A stretch of DNA of 64,000 nt from Eledone cirrhosa (GCA_964016885.1 OZ024747.1:9629783-9693782), one strand, 5' to 3'. Numbered from the stretch's first letter, positions 51,635-62,625 are shown. Notes: generated by a model not told the origin, from the letters alone. Translations and numbers: made by a program.

Positions 51635-51700
51635 GAAAGTTGTAGTGCACCCGAGCACTTTACACAATAATTTCATTATTATTATTATCATTATTATTAT
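51635..51700 (+). mobile_element. LINE-C 3' tip
   Basis: GTTGTAGTGCACCCGAGCAC, TTACACAATAATTTC and an (ATT)n tail. About 60 bp only. Confidence 0.8.
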
Positions 51701-52580
51701 AAAGGAGAAATAAAGGTAGAGAAAAATAAAGGTAGAGAAAAATAAAAATAAAGGGAAAATAATGATATCAACAATAAATTAATAAATGTTAATACATGAA
51801 TAAATACAAGAATAAATACAAATAAATAAATAAGTGTTAATAAAGAAGTTACATCGAGGATGATATAAGGCAATACAAAATATGAAAATAAATAAATAAA
51901 AAATGTGCGATGAAGAGTAAACTTAGTAAAATTATTGAGAGTGGTTATAGTTTTGGTGTTTAAAATATAGAGCTAAGAAGCTATAAACATGATAATGTTA
52001 AATATATTTATGTTTGTATTGGTTATTTCAATAAATTAATTATATAATTAATTAATTAATTGATTAATTAGTTGTAAGTTATATTAGAAGTGAAAATAAT
52101 ATGATAAGATAAAATACGATAAGTGCAGAGATGAAATAAATTTAGGGAGAGAAATAGAAAGATAGAAAGTGAAAGATAGAGATATATAAAATATGAATAT
52201 AAAATATAAGAGGTTGTGATGTTGGTTCATTGATAGATGATGACAATTATAATAATAATGATGATAATAGGATATTATAATAGATCTAAGTGGTACAATT
52301 TGAGTTATGGAATAGATTGGATGAATTAAGCTGGTCTAAAGTTCTCAAATTTGGTCGCTGTTTTATGCCTACAGAAAATAGTTCTTTCAATTTTACTGTT
52401 AAGTAGCATTTTGTTGTAATTTAAAATTTGGAAAAGCTCCATATTACAAAGACCACAGTGGGACATGCCAATTCTATTGGCTATTGCCGTTGATAACTTC
52501 GTCCAGCTGATTTTATATTCCAGGTTTGCATCTCTGAGTTGTCAGATTTTATTGGCGAGTATTGTTGTATTCATGAGCTT
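51701..52580. other. Very AT-rich non-coding stretch
   Basis: AATAAATAAATAAG and TTAATTAATTAATTG patches. No feature recognised. Confidence 0.6.
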
Positions 52581-52585
52581 CCTGT

Positions 52586-52849
52586 TATATATTGTAAATA
52601 TAGCATTTTCAAATAATTGGATGTACAACTCCCTTGAAACATGTGTAAGGAAACAAACATTGAAACAAACAGAAGTTGATTTTTTTCATCTATACACTTG
52701 TTTATGTTGTAAATATATATATTTACAACATAAACAAGTGTATAGATGAAAATAGCAACTATCTTTTTAAAACATGTTTGTTTCCTTACACATGTTTCAA
52801 GGGAGTGGTGCATCCAATTATTTGAAAATGCTATATTTACAATATATAG
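52586..52849. repeat. Imperfect 263-bp inverted repeat (hairpin)
   Basis: Arms 52586-52717 and 52718-52849, no spacer. Outer 80 nt and inner 40 nt of each arm match well (TATAGCATTTTCAAATAAT, CTCCCTTGAAACATGTG, CATCTATACACTTGTTT). A block near the middle of each arm differs (ATTGAAACAAACAGAAG against TGTTTTAAAAAGATAG). Centre is GTAAATATATATATTTAC. Confidence 0.92.
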
Positions 52850-53017
52850 ATATTTATATATATATATATCATCATCATCATTACATATATATAACAAAAG
52901 GAGGGGAGGGGAATGTGTGCATCACGGGTGACATCATAATATTGACAATAAAACAAACAATAAAAAACTCTTTGGTTATCGGTTTTTGAAATGGACTTGT
53001 ATAAACATATTATCTCA

Positions 53018-53019
<2 letters not shown>

Positions 53020-53087
<68 letters not shown>

Positions 53088-53375
53088 TATATATATATAT
53101 GTATGTATACATATATACATTCATATATATATATATACATATGCAAGCATCTGCATTCACATACTCACATACAGATACACACGTACACATACACACACAT
53201 ACACACACATGTACATATACACATATATACACACATACATATACACACACACTCATATATATATACACACATACACACACATGTACATATACACACACAA
53301 GTCCATATACACATATACATATACACACATGCACACACATGTATTTATATACACATGTAGACATGTATATTTAAG
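53020..53375. repeat. (TC)n followed by (TA/CA)n
   Basis: Pure (TC)n 53022-53084, then TATG/TACA and CACATACACACAC blocks with a 60-bp-scale duplication of 'acacacatgtacatatacac'. Confidence 0.95.
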
Positions 53376-53403
53376 AGTAAGCATGTTAGGTTCACCATCA
53401 ATA

Positions 53404-53505
53404 CCCCCCCCCCCCCCCCCCGATACCCCCATCACCACCACCGCCACCCATTCCTACCCCACTCCGCCACCGATACCCCCACCCCCACCACCACCCATCT
53501 GTCTG
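53404..53505. repeat. C run and (CCA)n
   Basis: C run 53405-53422 and CGATACCCCCATCACCACC twice. Confidence 0.9.
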
Positions 53506-53635
53506 CTCTACATAGCTCAAGTTTAGTAATCAATCAATATATATATAGATCTTTAACCAATGATATGAGATACTCTGAGCCAATATTTGATCTCTGTTAA
53601 TCTCACTATTCTATTGATCCACACATTTGATCTTA

Positions 53636-54476
53636 TACCAGTAATTACCACACATCTGATCTAATGTAACATCTTATACCAGTAATTACCACACATTTGA
53701 TCTAATGTAACATCTTATACCAGTAATTACCACACATTTGATCTAATGTAACATCTTATACCATTAATTACCACACATTTGATCTAATGTAACATCTTAT
53801 ACCATTAATTACCACACATTTGATCTAATGTAACATCTTATACCAGTAATTACCACACATTTGATCTAATGTAACATCTTATACCAGTAATTACCACACA
53901 TTTGATCTAATGTAACATCTTATACCAGTAATTACCACACATTTGATCTAATGTAACATCTTATACCAGTAATTACCACACATTTGATCTAATGTAACAT
54001 CTTATACCAGTAATTACCACACATTTGATCTAATGTAACATCTTATACCAGTAATTACCACACATTTGATCTAATGTAACATCTTATACCAGTAATTACC
54101 ACACATTTGATCTAATGTAACATCTTATACCAGTAATTACCACACATTTGATCTAATGTAACATCTTATACCATTAATTACCACACATTTGATCTAATGT
54201 AACATCTTATACCAGTAATTACCACACATTTGATCTAATGTAACATCTTATACCAGTAATTACCACACATTTGATCTAATGTAACATCTTATACCAGTAA
54301 TTACCACACATTTGATCTAATGTAACATCTTATACCAGTAATTACCACACATTTGATCTAATGTAACATCTTATACCAGTAATTACCACACATTTGATCT
54401 AATGTAACATCTTATACCAGTAATTACCACACATTTGATCTAATGTAACATCTTATACCAGTAATTACCACACATT
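53636..54476. repeat. 41-bp minisatellite, about 20 units
   Basis: Unit ACCAGTAATTACCACACATT + TGATCTAATGTAACATCTTAT. Nearly all units are identical; a few have ATTAAT for AGTAAT, and the first has ATCTGAT. No reading frame. Confidence 0.97.
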
Positions 54477-54539
54477 TGTTCGTTTGATTTATTTTTAATC
54501 TCTTGCTACCAGGAATTGTTTCTGATTGTCTTGGTTTTC

Positions 54540-54816
54540 CTCTTCCTCTTCCTCCTCTTTCTCCTCCTCTTCTTCATACTCCTCCTCCTCCTACACTTCC
54601 TCCTCTTTCTCCTCCCCTTCATACTCCTCCTACACTTCCTCCTCTTTCTCCTCCTCTTCTTCACACTTCCTTCTCCTCCCCTTCACACTCTTCCTTCTCC
54701 TCCCCCTCTTCACACTCTTCCTTCTCCTCCCCTTCCTCCTCCTTCTCCTCCACTTCCTCCTTCTCTCCCTCCTCCTTCTCTTCCTCCTCCTCCCCTCTTC
54801 TCCCTCTTCCTCTTCC
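54540..54816. repeat. (CTC/CTT)n array
   Basis: CTCCTCTTTCTCCTCC and CACTCTTCCTTCTCC units. Confidence 0.95.
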
Positions 54817-54863
54817 GTATATATATATATAAAAGATGGACGGACGTTAAACGATGATGATGA

Positions 54864-54907
<44 letters not shown>

Positions 54908-54910
54908 ATA
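54817..54910. repeat. (TA)n with bare SINE-A tail
   Basis: AGATGGACGGACGTTAAACG plus (GAT)n, a SINE-A 3' end at 54833-54866, then (TA)n. Confidence 0.85.
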
Positions 54911-55166
54911 TCATCATCATCATCATACGTCTGCTTTTCCCTGCTTGCAAGGGTGGGACGGGAACTGATTCTGGCTTGATTTCTACAGCTGGATGCCCTT
55001 CCTAACACTAACCTCATTTACAGTGAGTGCTGGGTGCTTTTTTGCCGTGGCACCTCCACGTCCACTTTGCAGTGGAATGATAGGGACCCCAGTCCCTATC
55101 ATCTCATTTCTACAGCTGAGTAAACTGGAGCAATGTGAAATAAAGTGTCTTGCTCAAGGAAACATA
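54911..55166 (-). mobile_element. SINE-A, nearly full
   Basis: ATCATCATCATCATACGTC, GCTTTTCCCTGCTTGCAAGG, through 'taaagtgtcttgctcaagga aac'. It is truncated before the tRNA-like head, at the (TA)n. Confidence 0.93.
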
Positions 55167-55334
55167 TATATCTGTATATATATATATATATTAAAATAAC
55201 AGATTAAAGTTTAAGCAAAGAATCGCTGCTTTCACCCTTAACGGGATATTAACGCTCTACGGTTCTTATATATCTGATATATATTTATCCTTATCGAGCC
55301 CTCTTTGGATTTTAGTCTTCAAATTTATTATTAT

Positions 55335-55396
<62 letters not shown>
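55335..55396. repeat. (TA)n microsatellite
   Basis: Pure TA run. Confidence 0.97.
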
Positions 55397-55496
55397 CTAT
55401 ACGAGCGAGACACAGTCACCCGATCAATCTTGCCTCAAGTGGGACAATTGCTGTCTAACCCATGCTAGCGTCGAAGATAGACGTTAAACAATGATG

Positions 55497-55500
<4 letters not shown>
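55395..55500 (+). mobile_element. SINE-A 3' variant end
   Basis: 'tacgagcgagacacagtcac ccg', then CTAACCCATGCTAGCGTCG, AGACGTTAAACAATGATGATG. Confidence 0.82.
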
Positions 55501-55540
<40 letters not shown>

Positions 55541-55577
55541 TCAAAATATTAACAAAATAGATATTCCTGTGATCAAG

Positions 55578-55648
55578 TATATTTTATTATACATATTTCA
55601 GAGGTACTGAGTTAACTTCAACAGTACGTCCTCATCAGATAAAATAAG
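55578..55648 (-). ncRNA. Hammerhead ribozyme (copy 3)
   Basis: Minus strand. CTGATGA at 55638-55632. Stem I TATTTTAT (ending at 55639) pairs with ATAAAATA (55587-55580). Stem II GGACGTACTG / CAGTACCTCT pairs at nine of ten positions (one G-T), with C/C at position 4. GAAA at 55599-55596. Stem III ATA/TAT with TG loop; predicted cleavage after the A at 55588. Downstream ACTTGATC resembles ACTTGGAA after copy 1, so the flanks are related. (TA)n lies on the 3' side at 55500-55535. Confidence 0.87.
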
Positions 55649-55875
55649 ATGATGCATGACATACCCTGACATAGTAGATGGTTAAGATTCAGTCATGGTA
55701 GTGAGTAATATATGACAAAACTCAATATTTATATACCTTAATATTGAAAACATGAGAAAAACATATAATACATACAATAGAGAGGGTGCGTGTGAGAAAG
55801 CTTTTTCTTGTTGAGTGCTTCCAATCTATTGTAAAACTCATTCTTTGATTTATTCATTGAACCTTGTTTAACCCT
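55649..55875. other. Flank of hammerhead copy 3
   Basis: Non-coding. 'gaccatgac'-like words and 'aaaactcaatatttatatac' only. Element boundary not visible. Confidence 0.45.

Positions 55876-55879
<4 letters not shown>

Positions 55880-55918
<39 letters not shown>
55880..55918. repeat. (TA)n microsatellite
   Basis: Pure TA run. Confidence 0.97.
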
Positions 55919-55919
<1 letters not shown>

Positions 55920-56094
55920 GTCTGTATAAACCTAAAAATGATAATGATTTGAGATTTTCAAGATGTTATGTTTTCCCTGCACACATGATTGCATTGTTGG
56001 CCTCTGATGAGATTCAACTCTTTGATGTCTTGCTTTATATAGAGAAGATCATTGATGTAGACTGTTGTTGTTGTTGACATTATTGTTGTTGTCA

Positions 56095-56132
56095 TTGCTG
56101 TGTGTTGTTGTTGTTGTTGTTGTTGTTGTCTC
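56095..56132. repeat. (TGT)n run
   Basis: TTGTTGTTGTTGTTG. Confidence 0.93.
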
Positions 56133-56207
56133 TTTGGATCTTGTAGCTGTTCCTAATGTTATAGCTATCAATTTTGTTTCTCTCTTGGCCTGCAACTTGT
56201 CAAATTC

Positions 56208-56218
56208 CATGGTGGTGG

Positions 56219-56249
<31 letters not shown>

Positions 56250-56287
56250 GGTGGTGGTGGTGCTGGTGGTGCTGGTGGTGGTGGTGC

Positions 56288-56345
<58 letters not shown>

Positions 56346-56803
56346 GGTGGTGGTGCTGGTGGTGCTGGTGGTGGTGGTGCTGGTGGTGGTGGTGGTGGTG
56401 GTTGCATTGGTGGTGGTGGTGCTGGTGCTGGTGGTGGTAGTGGTTGCATTGGTGGTAGTGTTGGTAGTGGTGGTAGTGTTTGCACAATGGTTGTGGTAGT
56501 GATGGTGGTGGTGCTGGTGGTGGTGGTGGTGGTGGTTGCATTGATGGTAGTGGTGGTGGTGGTGGTGGTGCTGGTGCTGGTGCTGGTTGCATTGGTGGTA
56601 GTGTTGGTAGTGGTGGTAGTGTTTACACAATGGCTGTGGTAGTGATGGTGGTGGTGCTGGTGCTGGTGGTGGTGGTTGCATTGATGGTAGTGGTGGTGGT
56701 GGTGACTCATTTGAGGTGGTGGTGGTGGTGATGGTGCTGGTGGTGGTTGCATTGGTAGTAGTGTTGGTAGTGGTGGTAGTGTTTGCACAATGGCTGTGGT
56801 AGT

Positions 56804-56836
<33 letters not shown>

Positions 56837-56910
56837 AGTGTTAGTAGTGGTGGTAGTGTTTGCATTGGTGGTGGTGGTGACTCATTTGAGGTGGTGGTGG
56901 TGGGGAAATA
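56208..56910. repeat. (GGT/GCT)n array with higher-order units
   Basis: Left half is GGTGGTGGTGCTGGTGG. Right half repeats about 150-170 bp blocks containing GCATTGGTGGTAGTGTTGG and TGTTTGCACAATGGCTG. GACTCATTTGAGGTGGTGG occurs twice. Confidence 0.95.
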
Positions 56911-57016
56911 AATGACTCACAGAATCAACAGACCATGACATAAACACATCAATACATCCCTTTCTATGTTTGTTCCTTTCCCTTGATTACACCAACAACA
57001 ATAACATCAGGAATAA

Positions 57017-57161
57017 CAATGGTGGTGGTGTTGTTGCTGTTGCTGTTGTTGCTGTTGTTGTTGCCGTTGTTGCTGATGTTGCTGTTGCTGCTGCTGTTGT
57101 TGCTGCTGTTGCTGATGTTGTTGCTGTTGTTGCTGTTGTTGTTGTTGCTGTTGTTGCTGAT

Positions 57162-57192
<31 letters not shown>

Positions 57193-57232
57193 TTGTTGCT
57201 GCTGTTGCTGCTGCTGTTGCTGTTGCTGTTGT

Positions 57233-57264
<32 letters not shown>

Positions 57265-57285
57265 CTGTTGTTGTTGTTGTTGTGA
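57017..57285. repeat. (TGT/TGC)n array
   Basis: TTGCTGTTGCTGCTG over 270 bp. The forward frame reads poly-Leu/Val/Ala. Confidence 0.96.
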
Positions 57286-57600
57286 CTTATATTTTAACCT
57301 TCAACTACTGTCTTTTCACCAAGTTTCAGTGGTCAAGTTTCACACAAGGAACAATTTATTCAACAATGGACTGTGGCCATACTGAGGAATTTCTTTCTAG
57401 AGTGTTTGTCATGTTTATTGACCACAAACAGTCCTCCATATTGTACTTATTTCAGTAAATCTACAGAAGGGCAAATGTGACCTGGGCAGGATTTGAACTT
57501 GGAGTATAAGATGGGGTGGGGTAACAATAACCACAAGTTAGTTTGTCTATTGATCCTCCAATTCAATAGTTTTGCCCTCATATATTTAACTCTTTTGATA
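57286..57600. other. Non-coding stretch with a short SINE remnant
   Basis: 'gaagggcaaatgtgacctgg gcaggatttgaactt' (57465-57500) is an inverted SINE B-box side. The rest is unremarkable. Confidence 0.55.
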
Positions 57601-57604
57601 GTAA

Positions 57605-57945
57605 CACACCTGAAACCACCTCTGATTCTATGACACAAAACTGTTTACTGTTTAGTATTTATTTATCTAAAAGTCTTCCATCACAATTTTAGGTAAGAAC
57701 CTTTGTTAAGTTATGTTCCAAACACCCCTGGTTCTATGACACAAAACTGTTTACTGTTAAGTATTTATATTTATCTAAAAGTCTACCATCACAATTTTAT
57801 GTAATAACCTGTGTTACCATCACAATTTTATGTAATAACCTGTATTAAGTTATGTTCCAAACACCCCTGGTTCTATGATATAAAGTTGTATGTTTTGAAG
57901 TATATTTATCTAAAAATATTCCTTGCAATTTTATGTAATAACCTT
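57605..57945 (+). repeat. 107-bp satellite-like array, second locus
   Basis: Units at 57624, 57731 and 57870, with the same TTCTATGACACAAAACTG and TCCATCACAATTTTATG blocks as 26486. The last interval is longer because ACCATCACAATTTTATGTAA is duplicated. Confidence 0.9.
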
Positions 57946-57974
57946 TAAGTATTGGGCTACTGATTAACACATAC

Positions 57975-57988
57975 ATACTTATATATAT

Positions 57989-58019
<31 letters not shown>

Positions 58020-58135
58020 CACATACACACATATATGCATACATACATATATATAAATACATACATAGACACATACACACACACACAGAAACACACACAC
58101 ACACACTTACACACACACACACACACACACACAGG
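57975..58135. repeat. (TA)n/(CA)n array
   Basis: TATATACACACAC and CATACATA blocks, then CA runs. Confidence 0.94.
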
Positions 58136-58271
58136 TAATACATCTGGCAGTCATCAGAGAAGAAGCAAGGTGTATATAATGTTGGGGAAGTCTGCTGACT
58201 AACCAATCTTGGGATTTACATAAATAAAACAATAATGATAATAATGTATGAGATGAAAGAATGGTATTTAA

Positions 58272-59545
58272 CTAATGTAATGGTACGCGATGGGGCCCAC
58301 CCACAGCCCCGGCTGACAGAATGGAGAAGGCGTTTCCCCGGAGGACGGCAAGGGAGACGCGCTGGAAAAGCCACTCCAACTCGCGGGGCTCACACCTACG
58401 GCTGGCCAGCTCAGCGCCTATGGTGGTGAGTAAGGAGGTAGCCCTGGGGCCGAGGACACCAGAAGTCTCCACTGCCACTGCCAGGGGAACGACCGCAAAC
58501 CTGTCGGAGAGCGACCGGTATTTGAGGAGTTTGGCCCCCTCAGCCCGACGTGCAGCAGAACCTGGGTCAGTCACAGACTGCACCAGGTTGCGGATGCAGG
58601 AAGTGTTGGTGCAAGTGGCATCCCAGGCGAGGGGTTTGCCACCGCGGAACGGGAAGATGGTCATGCCATCTGGCCTTTTGCCGTCCCCTCGATCCAGCCC
58701 CACCGGCTCGAGCTGGCAAGGGAAGCATGCAGCGTCCAAGCCATGCTTAATGACCTCGTTGAGGGCAGCATGGCGTGGAATGCGGCCGACACTGTGGCGA
58801 CAAGAAAGCGGGTGGAGGCCGAAAGAGTCCACGGTGGAACCGCAGCGACATTGGTGTGGCTGGCAGATCCGGAAGCCGAACCTCTGGGAAACGCCGATTC
58901 GCAGGCTATGGTTGTCTAGCTGCGTGCCAGTGGAGAAGGAGGGCAGAGCATGGAGCCAGGCACCACTGTGGGGTTTGGAGGCCGCACGAAAACAGGCAAG
59001 GCGGTGCTGGTCGAGCTGGTGCGTGAGCCTGTCTGAGGCCAGGCTGCACTGCATAGCATCCCAAGTGCGTTGGAGGGACTTGATGTCAACAGGGGGAGAA
59101 GGAGGAGGGACATCTACTGGGCTAAGTGCCAGCCAGTCCCACGTCTCACAGGCGGCCTCACGTTCTCTGAACACAGAGGGTTCTGTTGTGTTTTGAAGAA
59201 CCCTGCTGACGAGGACACGGCACGAGGTTACCGACGAAAGATACGCCGGCAAAGCTAGTGAGATCGGGGACCGGAGGCCTAGGTCGCCCTACCTGACCGG
59301 TAAAGTGGCCTGTTGCCACCCTATGTCGTCAAACTTGACGTTGCATATCCCCTCGGCTGCTGCTCGGATACAAGTATCGAGGTCAGTGAGGAGAGATGTC
59401 TGGGTGTAGCACGGAGCGCTGCGGAGTGTATAGAGGAGCTTTGGCATGGCGAAGCAGTTCCTCAGCAGAAAGAGAGCTGGGTGACGGTCAATCAAGCCCA
59501 GTTGGCTCGTGAGAGTCTGGATTCTCTCTAATATTGGCACTAACC
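58272..59545 (-). pseudogene. LINE-D retrotransposon C-terminal coding region, one in-frame stop
   Basis: Two reverse frames (59540-59289 and 59252-58272) are in the same phase and are separated by a single TAG at 59291-59289, in TLPVR-stop-GDLGLRSPISLALPAYL. The first part (LLRNCFAMPKLLYTLRSAP, W-QATLPV) is the thumb side of a non-LTR reverse transcriptase. In the 326-residue second part, C130, C135, C137, H147, C151 and H153 form a zinc-binding-like cluster. RPD at 193-195, WD at 210-211 and E238-x2-K241 resemble a PD-(D/E)XK nuclease core. The C-terminus is QRVSLAVLRGNAFSILS. GC content is far above the surroundings, and only one stop in about 420 codons suggests a recent copy. 5' end is cut at a SINE-B. 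I recall this domain order from invertebrate LINE proteins but cannot name the clade. Confidence 0.85.
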
Positions 59546-59672
59546 CAACAACTTGGAGGGGGAAGGGGGTTGATTAAATTGACCCCAGTACATTACTGGT
59601 ACTTTATTTTATCGACCCTGTAAAGATGAAAGGCAAAGTTAACCTTGGCGGGATTTGAAATCAGTCCGTAAT
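59546..59672 (-). mobile_element. SINE-B, truncated, abutting LINE-D
   Basis: 'ggagggggaagggggttgat taaattgacccc' through GGCGGGATTTGAAATCAGTCC. Long-variant 3' block present; tail and head both missing. Confidence 0.82.
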
Positions 59673-59825
59673 GTGTGTATATCTGTGTATATGTATGTAT
59701 ATGTATGTATATGTGTGTTTATGTGTGTATATGTGTGTATATGTGTGTATGTGTGTATATATGTGTATCTGTGTGCATATATGTGTATATGTCTGTATGT
59801 GTATGTATGTGTGTATGCATGTGTG
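59668..59825. repeat. (TGTA/TGTG)n array
   Basis: GTATATGTGTGTATATGTG. Confidence 0.94.
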
Positions 59826-60475
59826 TAGCTTTAGTTATACAGTGGTGGGGTTACAAATGAACCCTTTAGCTGTCCCCTATAAATAATCCCAGTGTAACTT
59901 TAGTAATGTAGTTATGGGGTTACAAATGAACCCTTTAGCTGTCCCCTATAAATAGTCCCTGTGTAACTTTAGTAATGTAGTTATGGGGTTACAAATGAAC
60001 CCTTTAGCTGTCCCCTATAAATAGTCCCTGTGTAACTTTAGTAATGTAGTTATGGGGTTACAAATGAACCCTTTAGCTGTCCCCTATAAATAGTCCCTGT
60101 GTAACTTTAGTAATGTAGTTATGGGGTTATTACAAATGAACCCTTTAGCTGTCCCCTATAAATAGTCCCTGTGTAACTTTAGTAATGTAGTTATGGGGTT
60201 ACAAATGAACCCTTTATTTGTCCCCTATAAATAGTCCCTGTGTAACTTTAGTAATGTAGTTATGGGGTTACAAATGAACCCTTTAGCTGTCCCCTATAAA
60301 TAGTCCCTGTGTAACTTTAGTAATGTAGTTATGGGGTTATTACAAATGAACCCTTTAGCTGTCCCCTATAAATAGTCCCTGTGTAACTTTAGTAATGTAG
60401 TTATGGGGTTACAAATGAACCCTTTATTTGTCCCCTATAAATAGTCCCTGTGTAACTTTAGTAATGTAGTTATGT
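59823..60475. repeat. 69-bp minisatellite with a 210-bp higher-order period
   Basis: About 9.4 units of TGTAACTTTAGTAATGTAGT + TATGGGGTTACAAATGAACC + CTTTAGCTGTCCCCTATAAA + TAGTCCCTG. Unit types: plain, GGGGTTATTAC (3 bp longer), and TTTATTTG. The order plain, long, TTTATTTG occurs twice in a row (about 60032-60241 and 60242-60451). The first unit (59823) is diverged. Confidence 0.95.
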
Positions 60476-60655
60476 TTGTTTGAAATATTCTCCAGATTGT
60501 TTCGTGTTTCTTACTTTTCACTGACGACATAAATAGCTTTACCTTACATCCTTCTTCACTTGCTTCATTGCACTGAAAGGTAACACACTTCCTCTCACCT
60601 TCATTTACTTCACCTTACCTTCAGGTATGACCCTTCCTTATCGGCTTCAGCTTAA
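60476..60655. other. Non-coding stretch, no recognised feature
   Basis: 'ttcacttgcttcattgcact' and several CCTTACCTTC-type words, possibly a decayed short repeat. Confidence 0.5.
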
Positions 60656-60663
60656 CCACCATC

Positions 60664-60694
<31 letters not shown>

Positions 60695-61095
60695 CCATCA
60701 TCATCATCACCATCATCAACATCACTCATCATCACTCATCATCATCATCATCAACATCATTATTATCACCCTCGCTATCATCATCACCAACATCATCACC
60801 AACACCACCATCATCAACATCATCATCATCACCACCATCAACATCATCATCACCATCGCCATTATCAACATCACCATCATCATCATCATCATCATCAACA
60901 TCATCATCAACATCACCATTATTATCATCATCATCATCACCATTATTATCATCATCACCACTAGGGTGGTGGTAGGAGCAGTGGTGGTGATGATGGTGGT
61001 GTTGGTGGTGTTGATGCCAATTGGTAGTGACGATGGTGGTGATGGTGATGATGATGATAGTGATGGCAGTGGTAGTGATGATGTCAGTGATGATG
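60656..61095. repeat. (CAT)n switching to (GGT/GAT)n
   Basis: ATCATCATCACCATC to about 60962, then GGTGGTGATGATGG. The strand bias flips near 60962. Confidence 0.95.
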
Positions 61096-61890
61096 ATGCT
61101 ATATCCAGTGGTGTTTGTAGCAGTAATAATATGAGTTGTCAGTACAATGATTGAGAAGAAAACCAAACATATATAAAATAAAATCTTCTGCTGTAGGAAA
61201 TCAATGCCGGGGTGGAGTAGTTTACCATCTTTAGGGGAATTTCAGGGTATTTATAGAGAAACTAAATCTTCTGGGTAAGAAAGCTAATAGAGAAATCCCT
61301 AGTTCTTGTTGTCGTGCCAACTAACCCCAAACTTATACCCAGATTATTTCACCCAAATTCATCTTTCATCTTCAATACTTTCTCAAATTCTACAACTGTG
61401 TCTGTCTTTTATACTCTAGAGGTGTGTGTGTGTGTGTGTACATGTGTGTGTCTGTTAGTATTTGTATGTGTGTGTGTACATGTGTATGTAGTTGTGTGAG
61501 TGTGTCTATGTGAATGTTTGTGTGTGTACCTTGTGGCCAATAAAGAAATAATCATTATTATTATTATTACTATTACTAGTAGTAGTAGTAGTAGTAGTAG
61601 TAATTTATTTATTAGTAGTAATAGTGGTAGTAGTAGTATTTAATAATTATAATTATTTTAACCCTAGTTTTCCAATATAAACCTTGATAAGATCTCAACT
61701 GACTGTAAAAGTAAAAGCTATTCCCAGCCTTAAAATGTCTGCAGTCCATCAGGATTACATTAGCAGCTTACTAACATCAATAATATTGCAATGATCATCA
61801 TTTTGACAGTTTTGTAGTTACTTGTGGGTTTTTATATTGCTGCTGTTTGTAAGATTGTGTTGGGACTAAAAGATATTATTACATCACAGA
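61096..61890. other. Non-coding stretch with (GT)n, (TTA)n and (AGT)n runs
   Basis: (GT)n 61420-61530. 'ccttgtggccaataaagaaa taatc' with (ATT)n (61530-61570) looks like a LINE 3' tip, similar words at 4085-4130. (AGT)n 61575-61640. No exon. Confidence 0.6.
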
Positions 61891-61892
61891 AA

Positions 61893-62045
61893 GATGGTGG
61901 GTTGGCAATAGTATAGAACTAACTGCTCGGTAGTATTTAGTCAACTGAGCTTTCATCCTCCCAGTTTTCATAAAATAAAGTACCAATCAGGTACTGAAGT
62001 TGATTTAATAAGCATCATACTAGTTATCCTTCTTGAATCGGTTTA
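61893..62045 (+). mobile_element. SINE-B-like remnant, diverged
   Basis: GATGGTGGGTTGGCAATAG head-like, then 'ctttcatcctcccagttttc', ATAAAATAAAGTACCAATC and 'gaagttgatttaataag'. Confidence 0.6.
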
Positions 62046-62051
62046 AGTCAC

Positions 62052-62092
62052 CACTGGAACAAACAAAAAGAAACATTAGTGGTGACTTGAGT
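62052..62092. repeat. Small inverted repeat
   Basis: AAGTCACCACT and AGTGGTGACTT with about 20-nt loop. Confidence 0.8.
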
Positions 62093-62154
62093 CTTTTTGT
62101 TTAAAAATCAACATTATTACATTATTGCAAGTGCATAGGTACAGCTCATCGTGT

Positions 62155-62262
62155 GTATATATATACATATATATATATAGGATAACAAGGTAGTGTTTAA
62201 GGTAATCCAGCCGACCATGTTATTCTTCACTCTTTCACTACACATATATATATATATATTCA
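62155..62262. mobile_element. (TA)n-flanked short dispersed repeat
   Basis: (TA)n, then 'ccgaccatgttattcttcac' and TCTTTCACTACA, the inverse of 51304-51330, then (TA)n. Confidence 0.6.
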
Positions 62263-62564
62263 AAATAAGGGGGCACGCAGGACAAAGACAATGAAAAACA
62301 ACAGTAAAACAGATAGTCCCATCTCTTCAGTCAACCTCTGGAAATCACTACAGTTTCAGTATATTTAGGTTGATACCATTAATTCCAGTGCACATTGGGA
62401 TGTAACAAAACCGATAGAGATAAAGATAGGACAAGTTATGACTTTTGGTGAATTACACAAATAAAGATAAAAACATATCTGAAGTGTATCAACTGAGAAA
62501 GAAAGGAGAGAACAGTGTTTGAGGGTTTAGCAAAAGGAGAGAAAAAAGCCCAGAAAACAATATG

Positions 62565-62567
<3 letters not shown>

Positions 62568-62622
<55 letters not shown>

Positions 62623-62625
62623 ATA
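62568..62625. repeat. (TA)n microsatellite
   Basis: Pure TA then GTATGTATG. Confidence 0.96.

Noticed and set aside
58321..59196. 291-codon forward frame opposite LINE-D
   Set aside because: It is antisense to the LINE-D frame; the reverse frame has the recognisable RT, Cys/His and RPD/WD motifs, and high GC explains the open opposite strand.
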